A stretch of 64,000 nt of DNA from Tetradesmus obliquus (lineage: Eukaryota; Chlorophyta; Chlorophyceae; Sphaeropleales; Scenedesmaceae). The stretch spans positions 4,514,501 through 4,578,500 of the forward strand of contig CP126199.1 of assembly GCA_030272155.1 (NCBI GenBank), in the 5' to 3' direction. This document shows, one piece after another, positions 14,013 through 30,253 of this stretch (its first letter is position 1; every line of letters begins with the position of its first letter). Below the pieces are notes generated by a model. The model was not told where the DNA came from, searched no databases, and saw only the letters and a list, made by a program, of their open reading frames with translations. Both the position numbers and the translations under genes were made by a program.

Positions 14013-17000
14013 CTACTGCACGAGCGTCAGCTTGCTGCCGCAGCGCAGGCCGCCGCTGTCGTCCCGCAGCAGCACCGTGACTGCTGTGGAGGCAGCCGCA
14101 AAGCCCACAGACGCCACAAAGCACCAGCCCAGGCCATACACCACGCTGCTGCCGCCAAACGTGTACAGCGCCCCTGAAACAAGCGTGCCAGTCAGCCGGC
14201 CCATGGCATTTGCCATGTAGTAGAACCCGACGTTCATTGCCACCTTGTTGCCATCAGCATACCTGCAAGCGACAGCACCACAGGCGGAGGAGCGAGGTCA
14301 GATGCCGTTGCTTGCAGTTCCTTTCGTGGAGGTAATGTGGTGCAGGTCGCTGCCACAACAGATTGCTGCTGCTGCAGCGGGGGCGGCAAGCCCGCGGCGC
14401 GCACTCGACACACTGGGAGGCTTGCCCCGCAAAATTCGGAGTAAAGATTGCTGTTATGTTATGTTGGGCAGCCAAAGCGGCGGCTTCGGCAGCCGCAGCT
14501 CTAACAGCCAGAGTCACCTAGTGCAGCCTGCTTGCAGCTGCCAAAGACACGATGGCAAGCACCATCTGATGCACGTCAGGTGCAGCAAAGCAGGTTGCTG
14601 CATGGTGTTTGCTGTCTACATGGCAACATTCTCAAACTCACTTGACAATGAGGAAGCTGTGAACGCTGGAGTTCACCGCGAACAGCACGCAGTACAGCAG
14701 CAGGCCCGGCAGCAGCACGCCCGCCATGGCCTGCAGCTGCCGCTCCACAAAGATGGGCGTGCACAGAAACATCACGGCCAGGAAAGCAGGCGCAACGCAC
14801 AGCAGGCCATTCCACAGCAGCTCGACATACCTGCAGCAGTGCAACAATCACATGCGCATTTACGTTGCAGGAGGATGTTGGTGGAGAATGATGACAGACC
14901 TGGCATCGCACAATCATGGCCATGATTGGTGACGGGTGAAAATGGTGGCAGCGCTGTGGTGCCAAGTGCAGCGCCGCAACAACAGGTGGAACAGAGCGAG
15001 ACGTGTTGGATCTGAGCAGGCACCCACTTGCAGGGGGGTAGCGTGCATTTTGAGGCTACTGTCATGCTGCTGCATTATGGCATGCACAGTCAAGAGTGGC
15101 TGTGCGGGCTCAAACTGTACTCTTGACTGTGCGCAGTCAGATATGGCTGGCTGCCACAATTCAAAGCACCCTGCCGACTTACTTGTTGGCGGGGCTTTGT
15201 TTGAGCGGCTGCAGCACCAGCTGCGGCGTCCAGCTCTGCACCTGGCCGTACATGATGATGAAGCCCTGGAGGATTGCAGCAGCAGCAGCAAGTGGCAGCA
15301 GTGTGCACACAAAGCAGACAGTTCACGTCAGCGCATTACAACCTGGCCGTACAGGATGATGAAGCCCTGGCGGTTTGCAGCAGCAGCAAGCGACAGCAGC
15401 ATGCACACAACACGAGGCAGGCAGTTCACGACAGCACATCACAACAAGGGCCCACGGCGTTGTTGCTATGGCTCAATGGGTGAGTTAATGCTGATGAGCA
15501 CATCGCAACACACGACAACACACCTATCTGCCAGCCGGCCGCAAGTCCGTCAGCACCTTCAGCAGCCCTGATTACAAGGGTTGACCATCAAGCCCCATCT
15601 ACTGCATTCAGAGCTCGTTGCAGCCCGCCCCACCGCCCATCACTCTGTCCTGCACGTGGACGGCAACATCGATTAAGGGAACCTCAATCTGCCAGGCCCT
15701 CACCGCGAGCACGGCGCCCACCGCCACGCGCTCCCATCCAAAGCCGTGCACAGCGTCGCGCAGGAAGAAGGGCAGCGGCACCTCAAACCACATGTCCCTG
15801 CTGCCAAACAGGAAGAAGCGCGCCACGCTGAGCACGTTGACGTTGTAGGCTTGCTTGAAGAGCACGGAGAGCTTGATGTTCTCCTTGCGCGCCCTGGAAC
15901 GAGGCCGCAGCAGCAGCAGCAGCAGCAGCAGCACGGCAGCAGTTGCATGCACTGGACAAGATGCAGCAGCAGCAGTGGCATCCTCACACACAGCCACATA
16001 CAAACATGCAACCTACGACCATCGTGCCGGCCCATGGCACACCCTGTACATGCATGCAGTAATATGTACAGACTCATTTGCACAATTCAAAGTTATGTTT
16101 TTCAGTGTTTTTGTTTTTCAGGTTTTTTTCTAGTTTTGCATTTCAGTTTTTTTCCTGCCGCAGTGGCCTGCGCACCTGCCCAGCTGGTTGCTGAGGCCCA
16201 CCACGGCCCAAGGCATCGCCGCCAGCACCAGCAGCAGCAGGATGCCCAGCGCACAGTAGTATTACGACGTGCATGCATGCAGTGCTGAGTGCTGCCGCAG
16301 AAGCAATAACAGCAGAAAACAGTCAAACTGAAAGCACTCTGCCAAAATATTCCTGACCTAAAGCCAAAATATTCCTGACCTAAAGCAATGCTTTCGGATT
16401 CCAATGGATGGAATTCAAAATCACTTTCGCAGCGGCCTGCGCACCTGCCCAGCTGGTTGCTGAGGCCCACAACGGCCCAAGGCATCGCTGCCAGCACCAG
16501 CAGCAGCAGGATGCCCAGCGCAAAGTAGTAGTTGAATGTCAGCGCTGCAGCACCAATGAAGTAGCCAACGCCCTTCATGCTGTTCTTGAACCCGGTGATG
16601 AAAGACACCACCTTGAACAAGCGGCTCTGCGCATCCCGCGGCAGCACAGGGACACAAACACGCAGCAAGAGCAGGCGGGTGATGAAGCCTTGAACGCGCG
16701 GCTCTGCGCAGCAGCCCATGGCCGCACAGGAACAGACAGCCAGCGCAGGCCAGCATGCGGCACAGGGGTTATGCAGTATCACAGGACATGCATGCTCTCT
16801 GAACTCTAACCAAGCCCCGAGTTGCTGCTGCTGTCAATGACGTGCAGTCAAAGATACGCTTGCTGCCGCTGCTGCTGCTGCTGCTGCTGCTGCTGTCCAG
16901 GGCGAGCCCGGCTTGACACGCTTCTGAAGCATGGCATTTGGAGATGCGGCTGCGCGTCTGGCCAGGCACAGTAGCGACAGCTTGCATTCCGGCCAGCACA

Positions 17001-19776
17001 ACCCAGCCAAATAAAGATGGGCATTGAATCAAGTAGCAATGTGATGATGATGTCAGGCCAGCCAGCACGCACCTCCCGCTCATCAGGAGTGACAAGTTTT
17101 GTAACAGTCTTGCCACCAAGCTTCGTAAGGTCCTTTGCAACGCCGCACAGCATCTGTGCAGCCGTCACAAATACGATGCCTTTGGTGACCTCTCCGTTTG
17201 CAGCCCAGGCATCCTGCCAGCCAAACAGCATGCCTATGCCGCACAGCTGCAATGTCAGGCCTGCAGCAGCAGCAGCAGCAGCCAGCAAAGGACACGGCGA
17301 CAGCGGCAGCGGTGGTAGCTGAATTGAACATCAACAGGAAGGCGCCGTACAAGGCTTGTACGCTGTTTCTGATTACCTTCAGGCTTGCAAAGTGCATACA
17401 TAAGCTGTTATATTTCATTTGAACCGCACAAGGACGTGCGGCACAACATCACCAGCAGGACATCATCATGGTTATCACATCACCAATCAAGCCATGGCAA
17501 TGACCAGTGCTACCTGTGCACAGTGTGGACTTGATGCCCCAGCGCGCCCCCATGAGCCCAGCAACATTATTAGTAAGAGATTCCAACTTGAAAAATTATT
17601 ATATGATTAAATATATGATGAATATATGAGTATTATCAGTAGCACCTGTGAGCAGTGTGGACTTGATGCCCCAGCGCGCCCCCATGAGCCCAGCCAGCAG
17701 GTTTGTGACCACGCCCGCCACCTCATACAGCGTGAACATGACTGCGGTCTGCCACGCGGTGAAGCCCAGGTGGTAGGCGTGCAGCAGCACGATCATGCTG
17801 CAGCGCAGCAGAAAAGCAGGCAGGCAAGCATTATGTTACGTTATGTTACAAGTAGTGAGTATCGACGAAGAAGGAGTGAAGCCCAGGTGGTAGGCGTGCA
17901 GCAGCATGATCATGCTGCAGCACAGCAGAAAAGCAGGCAGGCAAGCATTATGTGAGGTAATGTTACAGGCAGTGAGCATGGACGCAGAAAGCAGTGAAGC
18001 CCAGGTGACAGGTGTGCAGCAGCACGATCATGCTGCAGCGGTGAGTCACCAACTGCAGCATGTGCATTGTGTCTTTGCTTCTGCTGCTGCTGCTGCCGCT
18101 GTTGCTGCTGCTGCTGCCGCTGTTGCTGCTGCTACGGCAGCAGCGGGCGCAGGCTGAATGCCACACGAGAGTCTGCATATGCAGCTGCAGCTGCATACCA
18201 ATGCCACAACTTCTACACGGGCTGCTGAGCACCGCTGTGCGCATGCGCCTGGGCTGCCATGCCATCCAACCGTGTGTCAACTGCTATGGCAGGCTGTACC
18301 ATGGTAGGCTGTACTATGGTAGGCTGTACTATGATAGGCTGTACTATGGTAGGCTGTACTATGATAGGCTGTACTATGGTAGGCTGTACTATGATAGGCT
18401 GTACTATGATAGGCTGTACTATGGTAGGCTGTACTATGGCAGGCTGTACTATGATAGGCTGTACTATGGTAGGCAGGATCGCTCACCGCACCGCGCCGTC
18501 AGTTGTGGTGAACAGCAGGTAGCTGAGGCTGATGATGACAAATGGCTTCAGCGCGGAGTACTCCCGCTTGAGGTACCTGCAGCAGCAGCAGCAGCAGCAG
18601 CGGCAGCAGCAGCAAGGGTGACGCTAAGAGTCCGAAGTGTGACAGCACTGCCAGGAGCAGCGGCTGCGGCAATACAAGTGATCAGCGCAGGTCATTCCAA
18701 AGCTACTTAGCCGTCAGCTGCAACAGCATCTGGCGCATGTTGTCACCTCAACATTGCGTGGGCAGCTAGCTGAAAATGTGCCCAACAGTGCAGCCTGTAG
18801 CAGCCAAGTGTCCTTCACACCTCACCCCCAGACCCTGCTACACAGGCAACACGGACAGCCAAAGACCTTGTCACAGTCAGCAGCTGCAGCTGCACGCTCA
18901 CTCTTTGCGGGACTCGTTCTCATGCCTGCCAAAGTCTGGGGTGTCAGGTGTCTTGCCATGCGTGCTGCCTGCAGCTGCGCTGGCCGCAGCAGCAGTCTCC
19001 TGCAAGCCGTCCTGCAAGCTGACCATGTCCCCTTTGGATTTGGCAGGGGCACAGCACTTGCCGGCGCTGCAGCAGCGTCACAACAACAGCAACGTAACAA
19101 GAGGGCATGTGGCAGATACAGGGGATGTACAACCAGGTGCAGCTGCTGGAGTATGGCTTGGCAAGCGTAGCGGAACAGGGCATGCTATAGGTGATAGGAG
19201 AGCTGCTGAAGCAAATGCTGCTGTATGCGCCGACAAAGCGGGCACGGTGGCCATTTTACATTGCTTGCTGGCCAGCGGAGTCACAACTGTTGGCTGCACT
19301 TACTCCTGCTGCGGCCCTGCAGCTGCTGTGCTGGCCTCGCAGTTGGGATATGCAAACAGCAAAGCGTCGTTGCCGTCGAGCACTGAGTAGCACAGGTCCT
19401 CAGCATCTGCCTGCAACCATCAGGTGCAGGAACAGGTGTGCTTCCTCCAGCTGAATCAGGGCAGCTTTTGAAAAAAACCAGCTACTAACATGCCAGGTGG
19501 GCAGCACACTTCGCAAACACTTTCAAAAATTGTTGATATGTATGTGTGTATGGATGTTCGTGGGGAAGGCGGTGCACGTCATCAGGCAGTGAAGGCAGGC
19601 TGACGGGGGCTCACCAGCTGGGGAGGTGCACAGCAAACAGTGTCGCCGCAAAGCATGGCCGGCACATCCACTGACCCAAAGCGGCACTTAAGGCCTGAAG
19701 CTGCGATATCAACGCTGCTTGGCACACTGCAGCACAGCTTGCTGCCTGCAGGGCAGCAAGCTTTTCCGTCTCCCAT
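14013..19776 (-). CDS. arsJ: ArsJ-type organoarsenical efflux permease with Cys-rich N-terminus, copy 1
   Basis: ArsJ is a 12-helix major facilitator permease that exports 1-arseno-3-phosphoglycerate. Eleven exons (19776-19615, 19410-19304, 19066-18902, 18576-18487, 17797-17646, 17260-17073, 16626-16445, 15893-15683, 15265-15183, 14830-14642, 14262-14013) join in phase to 592 residues. From about residue 146 it follows bacterial ArsJ: TDGAVRMIVLLHAYHLGF, MFTLYEVAGVVTNLLAG, GVAKDLTKLGGKTVTKLV, FITGFKNSMKGVGYF, NVNVLSVARFFLFGSRDMWF, SFLIVKYADGNKVAMNVGFY and YYMANAMGRLTGTLVSG. Exons 1-3 add a soluble domain absent from bacterial ArsJ as I recall it, with 12 Cys in the first 95 residues (CC at 7-8, 15-16, 48-49, 94-95). 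The open frame extends upstream of the chosen ATG, so the N-terminus could be longer. It is head-to-head with gapdh. The membrane it sits in is unknown. Confidence 0.9.
15338..15380 (-). repeat. Copy of the start of arsJ exon 9 with acceptor
   Basis: This repeats the acceptor and first bases of exon 9 (FIIMYG region at 15240-15270), about 97 bp upstream in the intron. One base change turns the Met codon into a Leu codon. The same copy exists in unit 2 near 31590. Confidence 0.75.
16163..16258 (-). repeat. Copy of the end of arsJ exon 7 with donor
   Basis: This repeats about 95 bp of the end of exon 7 (ALGILLLLVLAAMPWAVVG onward) and its donor, about 275 bp downstream in the intron. A short copy of the exon 7 start also lies upstream at about 16685-16716, so both edges of the exon are copied. 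Confidence 0.85.
17511..17577 (-). repeat. Copy of the end of arsJ exon 5 with donor
   Basis: This repeats the end of exon 5 (GLMGARWGIKSTL region) and its donor, about 130 bp downstream in the intron. The sequence between the copies is AT-rich. Confidence 0.82.
17870..18040 (-). repeat. Two copies of the start of arsJ exon 5 with acceptor
   Basis: Two further copies of the acceptor and the first 40 bp of exon 5 (MIVLLHAYHLGF) lie upstream of the real exon, about 117 and 238 bp away. All three have a plausible CAG acceptor. Both units carry them. Confidence 0.85.
18291..18471 (+). repeat. 15-bp minisatellite, 12 units, in arsJ intron (copy 1)
   Basis: Twelve units of aggctgtactatggt, with G/A variation at one position, form a perfect-period array in the intron before arsJ exon 5. 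Its open frames on both strands are consequences of the 15-bp period. I do not consider them genes. Confidence 0.95.
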
Positions 19777-20140
19777 GATGCCTCGAGCCTGTCGAGTGAC
19801 TGCAACTGGACAAGATCGTGACAAGGCTCTAATAAACAGTTCGAAGGATTGCTTGGTGTGTTCAAGGCAATCTGACAAGTGCCAGTCACGTTGATACTTT
19901 GATACTGTTATGAGCGTTCCGTACACACTTCGATGCTGTCTTTGGCTGCGTTTAACCACGTGCAGGTGCACTCCTCTTCATTGCAAACAAACCCAATCTT
20001 AGATACGAACGAGGCTGCAGCACGGACACAACAGCAACAGAAGCAGTAGCAGCAGCAGCAGGAGCAGCAGGAGCAGCAGCAGCAGTACCAGCAGCAGCAC
20101 CACCACCACCACCACCACCGCACCTGCAGCAGAGCCCACA
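19777..20140. promoter_or_regulatory. Shared divergent promoter region of arsJ and gapdh, copy 1
   Basis: Only about 365 bp separate the two start codons, so both promoters and 5' UTRs must lie here. The part next to gapdh is a run of CAG/CAC repeats ending in cctgcag, 16 bases before the ATG, which may be a 5' UTR intron acceptor. No known metal-responsive motif was recognised. Confidence 0.6.
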
Positions 20141-24871
<4,731 letters not shown>

Positions 24872-25854
24872 GCTGCATGAATGAACTATACAGAATTACA
24901 CATGTGTAACAAGGCACCTCTTTTCTGGCACCTCAGCCGTTGTGTGCCCAGCTCATCTTGATGGCAACATGATGAAACGGGCTGTGTTCCCGTCGTGTAA
25001 CACACAAATTGTGATGTCCACAGAGCAGTGCTCTGCTGTGCTTGCAATTGCAACTGCAAGCATGCTGCATGCCCAAACAAGACAATCAGTGACCTGCCAG
25101 TCTTGCCGCTTACTCTGCACAACCCTGCTGTAAGCTGCTCGACCCCACAGTCGATCCCAAATTGTGTTCAAACAGCAACATGGCAGATGCGCGTACGTTA
25201 GTTGTGGTCATCCTTGCAGTGCCACGCCGCTGCACGAGGACAATAGCCTGACGGAGGTGGAAGCCTAACACACTGCGCTAAAAAAACTGCACAGATTGAT
25301 GACTGACAAATTGTGGACAAATGGCCATGGCCACAAACTCTGACAATGCATTGGTAAAAGATTCTGGCAACAGACTCTGGCAATGGTCACAGAATCTGAC
25401 ATTGGCGGCAAAATCTTGCAACGGCCAAATTCTCCACACAATCTGGCGACGTTGCCATGGCTTAACATGATGGTGATGATTTTCTGCACATACATGAATC
25501 CACAGCCGCTCAACAGCACAAAAGCACATGCACTACTATGCAGACACCACACCTGCTCGGCACACCAATGTAAGTCCAAAACATGTATGCCCCCTCCCTC
25601 ACCCGGGGGGCCCCCGGTTGCTGCTGCTGCTGTGGCGTGACTGCTGAGCCCCAGCTGGCTGCTGCTGCTGCTGCTGCTGCTGCTGCCTTTGCCTTGTGCG
25701 AGCGTGCGTATGCCTGGCAGCTGCTGGCTGCTGTGGCTGCTGCTGCTGCTGTTGCGTGACTGCTGAGCCTCAGCTGGCTGCTGCTGCTGCTACCGCCTGT
25801 GCGAGTGTGGGTATGCCTGCAGCAGCTCTGCTGCTGTGGCGTGACTGCCGAGAC
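24872..25854. other. Intergenic region between convergent gapdh and pgk, copy 1
   Basis: This region holds the two 3' UTRs. Its right part (25615-25854) contains three or four degenerate copies of the pgk exon 7 end, each about 100 bp, made of CTG runs and the sequence cctgtgcgagtgtgggtatgc. The left part has no recognised feature. Confidence 0.6.
24905..24909 (+). terminator. Candidate TGTAA poly(A) signal of gapdh copy 1
   Basis: TGTAA occurs 34 bp after the gapdh stop, a typical distance for the chlorophyte polyadenylation box. Confidence 0.5.
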
Positions 25855-25861
25855 TCAGCTG

Positions 25862-25896
<35 letters not shown>

Positions 25897-28800
25897 TGCC
25901 TGTGCCAGCGCGCGTATGCCTGGCAGCAGCTGCCCTTGTATCAGCTGCAGGCTTGCACCCCCGCCTGTGCTGATGTATGAGATGGCTGGCGGCGGCTGCA
26001 TCTCATTGATTGCAGACACTGAGTCTCCACCTGCAAGGAAGCATCAGTATCTCAGCGATGCATGCATGCAGTGCAAGGTCAGCACACATCATCGCGATGA
26101 TGTGTCTCGGAATTGGTGGGGCGCAACAGCTGTATCGATGTTCTGCTTGCATGCATCCACATGCAGTTCCTTTGTCAACAGTATGATCATCAACCGCCAA
26201 TATAGCTATAGCACTGGCGCCAGCGATTACCATACATGCCAGGCAATGTAATCGGTATCACACTTTACTGGCCTGGCTGTGCGCACGTATCTTTAACTTG
26301 TTGCCGTGGGCAGTGCTGCTAGTACTGCTCTTGCAGCAGCCTCCAACTACTGCCTGCAACAGCTCAATCTCCCCTACTGCCTGCTGCTGCTCACCTCCCA
26401 CTATCGTTGTGCTGCCTGCTGCTGTCGCCTGCCCCATGGCCCGTGCCACTGCGTGCGTGCCAGCAGCAAACCCCGGCACCTCAAACCTGCCCATGGGTCC
26501 ATTCCAAAAGACTGTCTTGCAGCCCTGTATGGCCTCTGTGAACGCTGCTGCTGTCTCCGGCCCGATGTCCAGTCCATAGCAGCCTGTGCAGCGCGGATAT
26601 GCACGCATGGCGGTTGATGGTGAAACAGGCAGCAGCAGCAGCAGCAGCTACATCCTCAACTGTTGTGTAGTGGTCTGTCACACGGCGGCGTTTTTCTTTT
26701 ACTGATAATCAAGCGCTGCCAATGGTGCCAAAGGCGCCATTTGCCAGCTGAACGTGTAGACAAACACACACCAAGCACAGCGACCCACCGTTTGGCACGC
26801 AGGGGGCTTCCGGGGTGCAGCAGCTCACTGTGAGCGGCACGGTGCAGCAGCCGCTCTATGTGTGATATATATCATATACAACAACCATGTAACAACCCAC
26901 CGTTTGGCACGCAGGGGGCTTCTGGAGTGCAGCAGCTCACAGTGAGCGGCACTGTGCAGCAGCCGCAGTCGTCATCCAGGCTGCGTGCTACCACAATGTC
27001 ACGAGGCAGCAGCAGCTTCACGCCACGGGCTGCAGCAGACTCCCGCATCACCCGGCACGCCTGTAGGATGCCGAGGTGACCGGCAGCAGCGTGACCAGTA
27101 GCAGCAGCAGCAGAAGGGTGAAACAGCAAGCACAACATGTAAAGAGCAGGGTTGCTAGCAGATTAACAGCAGGGTTTGAGAGAGGGAGAGGAGAAGAGAG
27201 AGGGGACGAGAAGGTGCGTGGGCTAGCTACAACCACACCGACTGGGGCACTCTTTCTTCACTGTCTCACTCTTTCTAGGCAACATCGCGTCGCTCTCTCA
27301 CTTCTTTACTTTCTCACTCTGTCACTCCCCCAGCAACCCACCTCCAACCAATCCTCCTCGATCTGCGTCCTGCCGCACGCCACGCCCTCCGCTGCCAGGA
27401 AGGTGAAGGCCATGCGGCCGCCGATCAGCAGCACATCTGCGCTGCTCACAAGCGCCTGCAGCACGCCGATCTTGTCACGCACCTTGGCGCCGCCAATGAC
27501 CACACCAAACGGCCTGCGGGGGCAGCAGCAGCAGCAGCAGCAGCAGCGACAATCATTGTAAACACCTCAACTGTTATTACTAACATCATAGTATGTATTA
27601 GTAATCAATGTCAGTATCAGTATCCCTGCAAACATTTGCCCATGTACCCTCTGCAGCAGAAGTTGTTACTGCGAGCGGAACAGGGCAGGCCGCACAGCTC
27701 AGCTGGCTGCATTGCACTGTGTGTGCATTGTGCTGTGTGAGGCCAAGACAGCGGCGGAGTCTGTTGCGCTCGCGGGTGTTGTGCTGCTTTGCAAAACAGG
27801 CAAGGCTGGCACTACTTCTTGCTTGAACCAAATCACTGCAAAGCAACAAGGACACCATGAAAGAGAACTGCCTGCGCACCTTTCAGGGGTGTGGCAAGTG
27901 CTGTGCAGGTATCGCAGCTCAGACTGCATCAGCAAGCCAGGGTAGCAGGCGGCCATGTGCTGCAGCACTCCCTGCATGCCACAGTGCACACAATGCAGCA
28001 AGGTAAAAAGCATACAGGAGGGACACAAGGGTATAGCTTGCAGGAAGGACGCCACAGTGCAAGCGAGCAGACAGCTCAGCATCAAACTGTTCAGGTTTCC
28101 GAACAACAGCAGTGTGAAAAATGCTGGTTGGGGCGTTGCTGAAAACATGCATCAGCATGTGCTGCACCGCCATGGGTTGGTTGAGCTGATGTTAAACATG
28201 TGGCGACCAAGCACAGCACAACACAGCGCAGCATGCCTGAGCACAGCGCAGCTCAGCACAGTACATCACAGCAACAGTAATCGTCTCAGATGCCAAAGCA
28301 TTGCAGGAGAGAGATGGACGTTTAAGCACCTGATGGTGTGTGCAGCATGCATGCAGAACACTGTGCAGAACAGTATGCAGCGCGTAACCATGTCAATGCG
28401 GCATGTAACACAAGTAACACTGTCACGCCGCACTCACTGTGACGCTGGCCTGCTCCCTGTGCGCCACGCCGAAAGCGTCACTGACGTAAACATCGCCCAG
28501 CGCAGCCAGCTGCTGAGCGAATGACGGCTCGCTTGCTGCCTCTCCGCTGTGGAACCGCAAGTTTTCTAGCAGGCATGCCTGCGGCGGTTGGAGTGCGCAT
28601 CAAATATGGCGGTGGAGCCGCGAGAAGCAGCAGGTGTGTGTGTTGGGGCTGTGATTTCAGGCAAAAGGCTCTGCGATGTGTAGAGCAGGGGCATAGAATA
28701 TGAATAGGAAGCTTTGTTATACTGCAGCATAGCTGCTGGCTTACTGGTGATAGGGGTCTACCCATCAGCATCACAGCATACGCTGCATATGGTACAGGCT

Positions 28801-29233
28801 ATGCTTCAGGGTCAAGTACCACACAATGAGAAAGAACAGAAAGCTGCTTGTTCACCTGCCCTGGCTGCAGCTGTTGCACAGCAGCTTGTGCAGCGCTGCC
28901 AACGCAGTCTGCAGCAAGGCCAGTGAACACATCTGGCCCTAGCTGCTGCTCCAGCAGCTGCGCTACAGGTGCCAGACTGAATTTCTGTAGCTCCTCTATC
29001 GAAGAGGCATGATCAGGTCGACCCCAGTGGCTGCAAAGCACTACTCTGGCACCTTTCTGCAGCAGCAGCTGCAGTGTGGGAAGAATGCTACGCAGCCTCG
29101 TGTCATCAACAACTCGTCCTTGACATACGGGAACGTTTAGATCTACTCTGTATAGTACGCGTTTATTGTGCAATTGAACAGCAGCAAGGTCGACGCTGAG
29201 GAGTGTGGCAACGGCATCATCTAGCTGCGCCAT
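25855..29233 (-). CDS. pgk: Phosphoglycerate kinase with Cys-rich segment, copy 1
   Basis: PGK converts 1,3-bisphosphoglycerate and ADP to 3-phosphoglycerate and ATP, the step after GAPDH. Seven exons (29233-28856, 28578-28438, 27971-27880, 27513-27342, 27060-26901, 26583-26395, 26030-25855) join in phase to 435 residues, slightly longer than usual. Family motifs are [27 protein letters not shown] (usually SHLGRP), [78 protein letters not shown] and [11 protein letters not shown]. The substrate-binding Arg and His positions look intact. Before GLDIGPE there is an unusual segment with nine cysteines (CGCC, SCC, APC, NGC). No transit peptide is seen at this ATG. It lies tail-to-tail with gapdh. 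An ordinary housekeeping role cannot be excluded. Confidence 0.92.
26795..26870 (-). repeat. Copy of the end of pgk exon 5 with donor
   Basis: About 75 bp of the exon 5 end ([11 protein letters not shown] region) and its GTGGGT donor are repeated about 110 bp downstream in the intron. The copy includes part of the Cys-rich segment. Confidence 0.83.
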
Positions 29234-29973
29234 GTCGTGACACTTTGAACATGATCGCAGACGCACATAGCAGTTTTATGAAAAATGCGTATTGAAATCG
29301 TTACCAATCGAAAAAATCCAGCCATTGTTCACCTGGAGTGGATATCCTGTCATTTCGCACACCTGCAGTCACTGACAGTATCTTCACACAAAAGTAATCT
29401 GTGATTTCTGCGACTGTCAAACGGTTCGCAATAATCAAAGGCAGAGCGGCGACGTTCTGTTGATTGAATTGAGTATTGTTGCTCGTCGTACCTGGAGGAG
29501 GAGCATACACAGACGCTGTCATGAGCACGCGCTGTTACGACTGCTGAATCAGCAGGGCCTGCACTGAAACAATCAGATGGAAATTGTTCCCATGGGGAGT
29601 AGGGGGAGAAAAAGGTTGTTACAATGCCACGGTACGCTGGCCAAGCGCTGTCACAATGCTGATAGGGAAACCCCCTTTGAGTGACTGATTGACCAGCACA
29701 CCACCCTGCCACCGTGGTGGTAATCACGCCTCAAGTAAAATAATAGGTTTAAGTATTATTATACTTTCCTGACCAGGTATCACAGAGCTGTGCTGCACCC
29801 AGCCAGTAGGGGCAACACCCCTACAGTTGAACTTGAAGTTTTCTGCGGCACATGTTCTACTGCGTGTGCAGCGTGTACAAGCGTACTACGCTGCTTTTAG
29901 TAAAAGCTGGACTGCTGCCACGCTGCCCTCCTGCTCATCATTAACATCATTGACACCATCCGGCTGCCAATCA
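29234..29973. other. 5' flank of pgk up to the duplication junction, copy 1
   Basis: No gene is recognised. Open frames of up to 125 codons occur on the minus strand, but their sequence differs between the copies without signs of constraint. The pgk promoter should lie in the right-hand vicinity of 29233. Confidence 0.5.
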
Positions 29974-30253
29974 AGCAAGGGTGCAAAATGACAGTTGTAG
30001 GCATGGTAAAACCACAACTGAAACGGTGCCTTGCATGTCCCAACCTCCACGATTCAAGCAGCAACCACGCCTGCAAACAGGTGTGGCTTGCACGCAGCTG
30101 TCACTGGACGGCTGCCAGCGTGATGCTGTCACACAATGTGTGTGTTTGCACAACGGCAACACGACCCCTGCTCAAGCCAGACTGACAGGGCTCATTCGCC
30201 CAACCACAGTCCGAAACCAACCCAACATCTACTGCACGAAACCAGCCCAACAT

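Noticed and set aside
18060-18710. Open frame with GRLYYG/DRLYYG repeats
   Set aside because: It is the translation of the 15-bp intronic minisatellite and lies antisense to arsJ.
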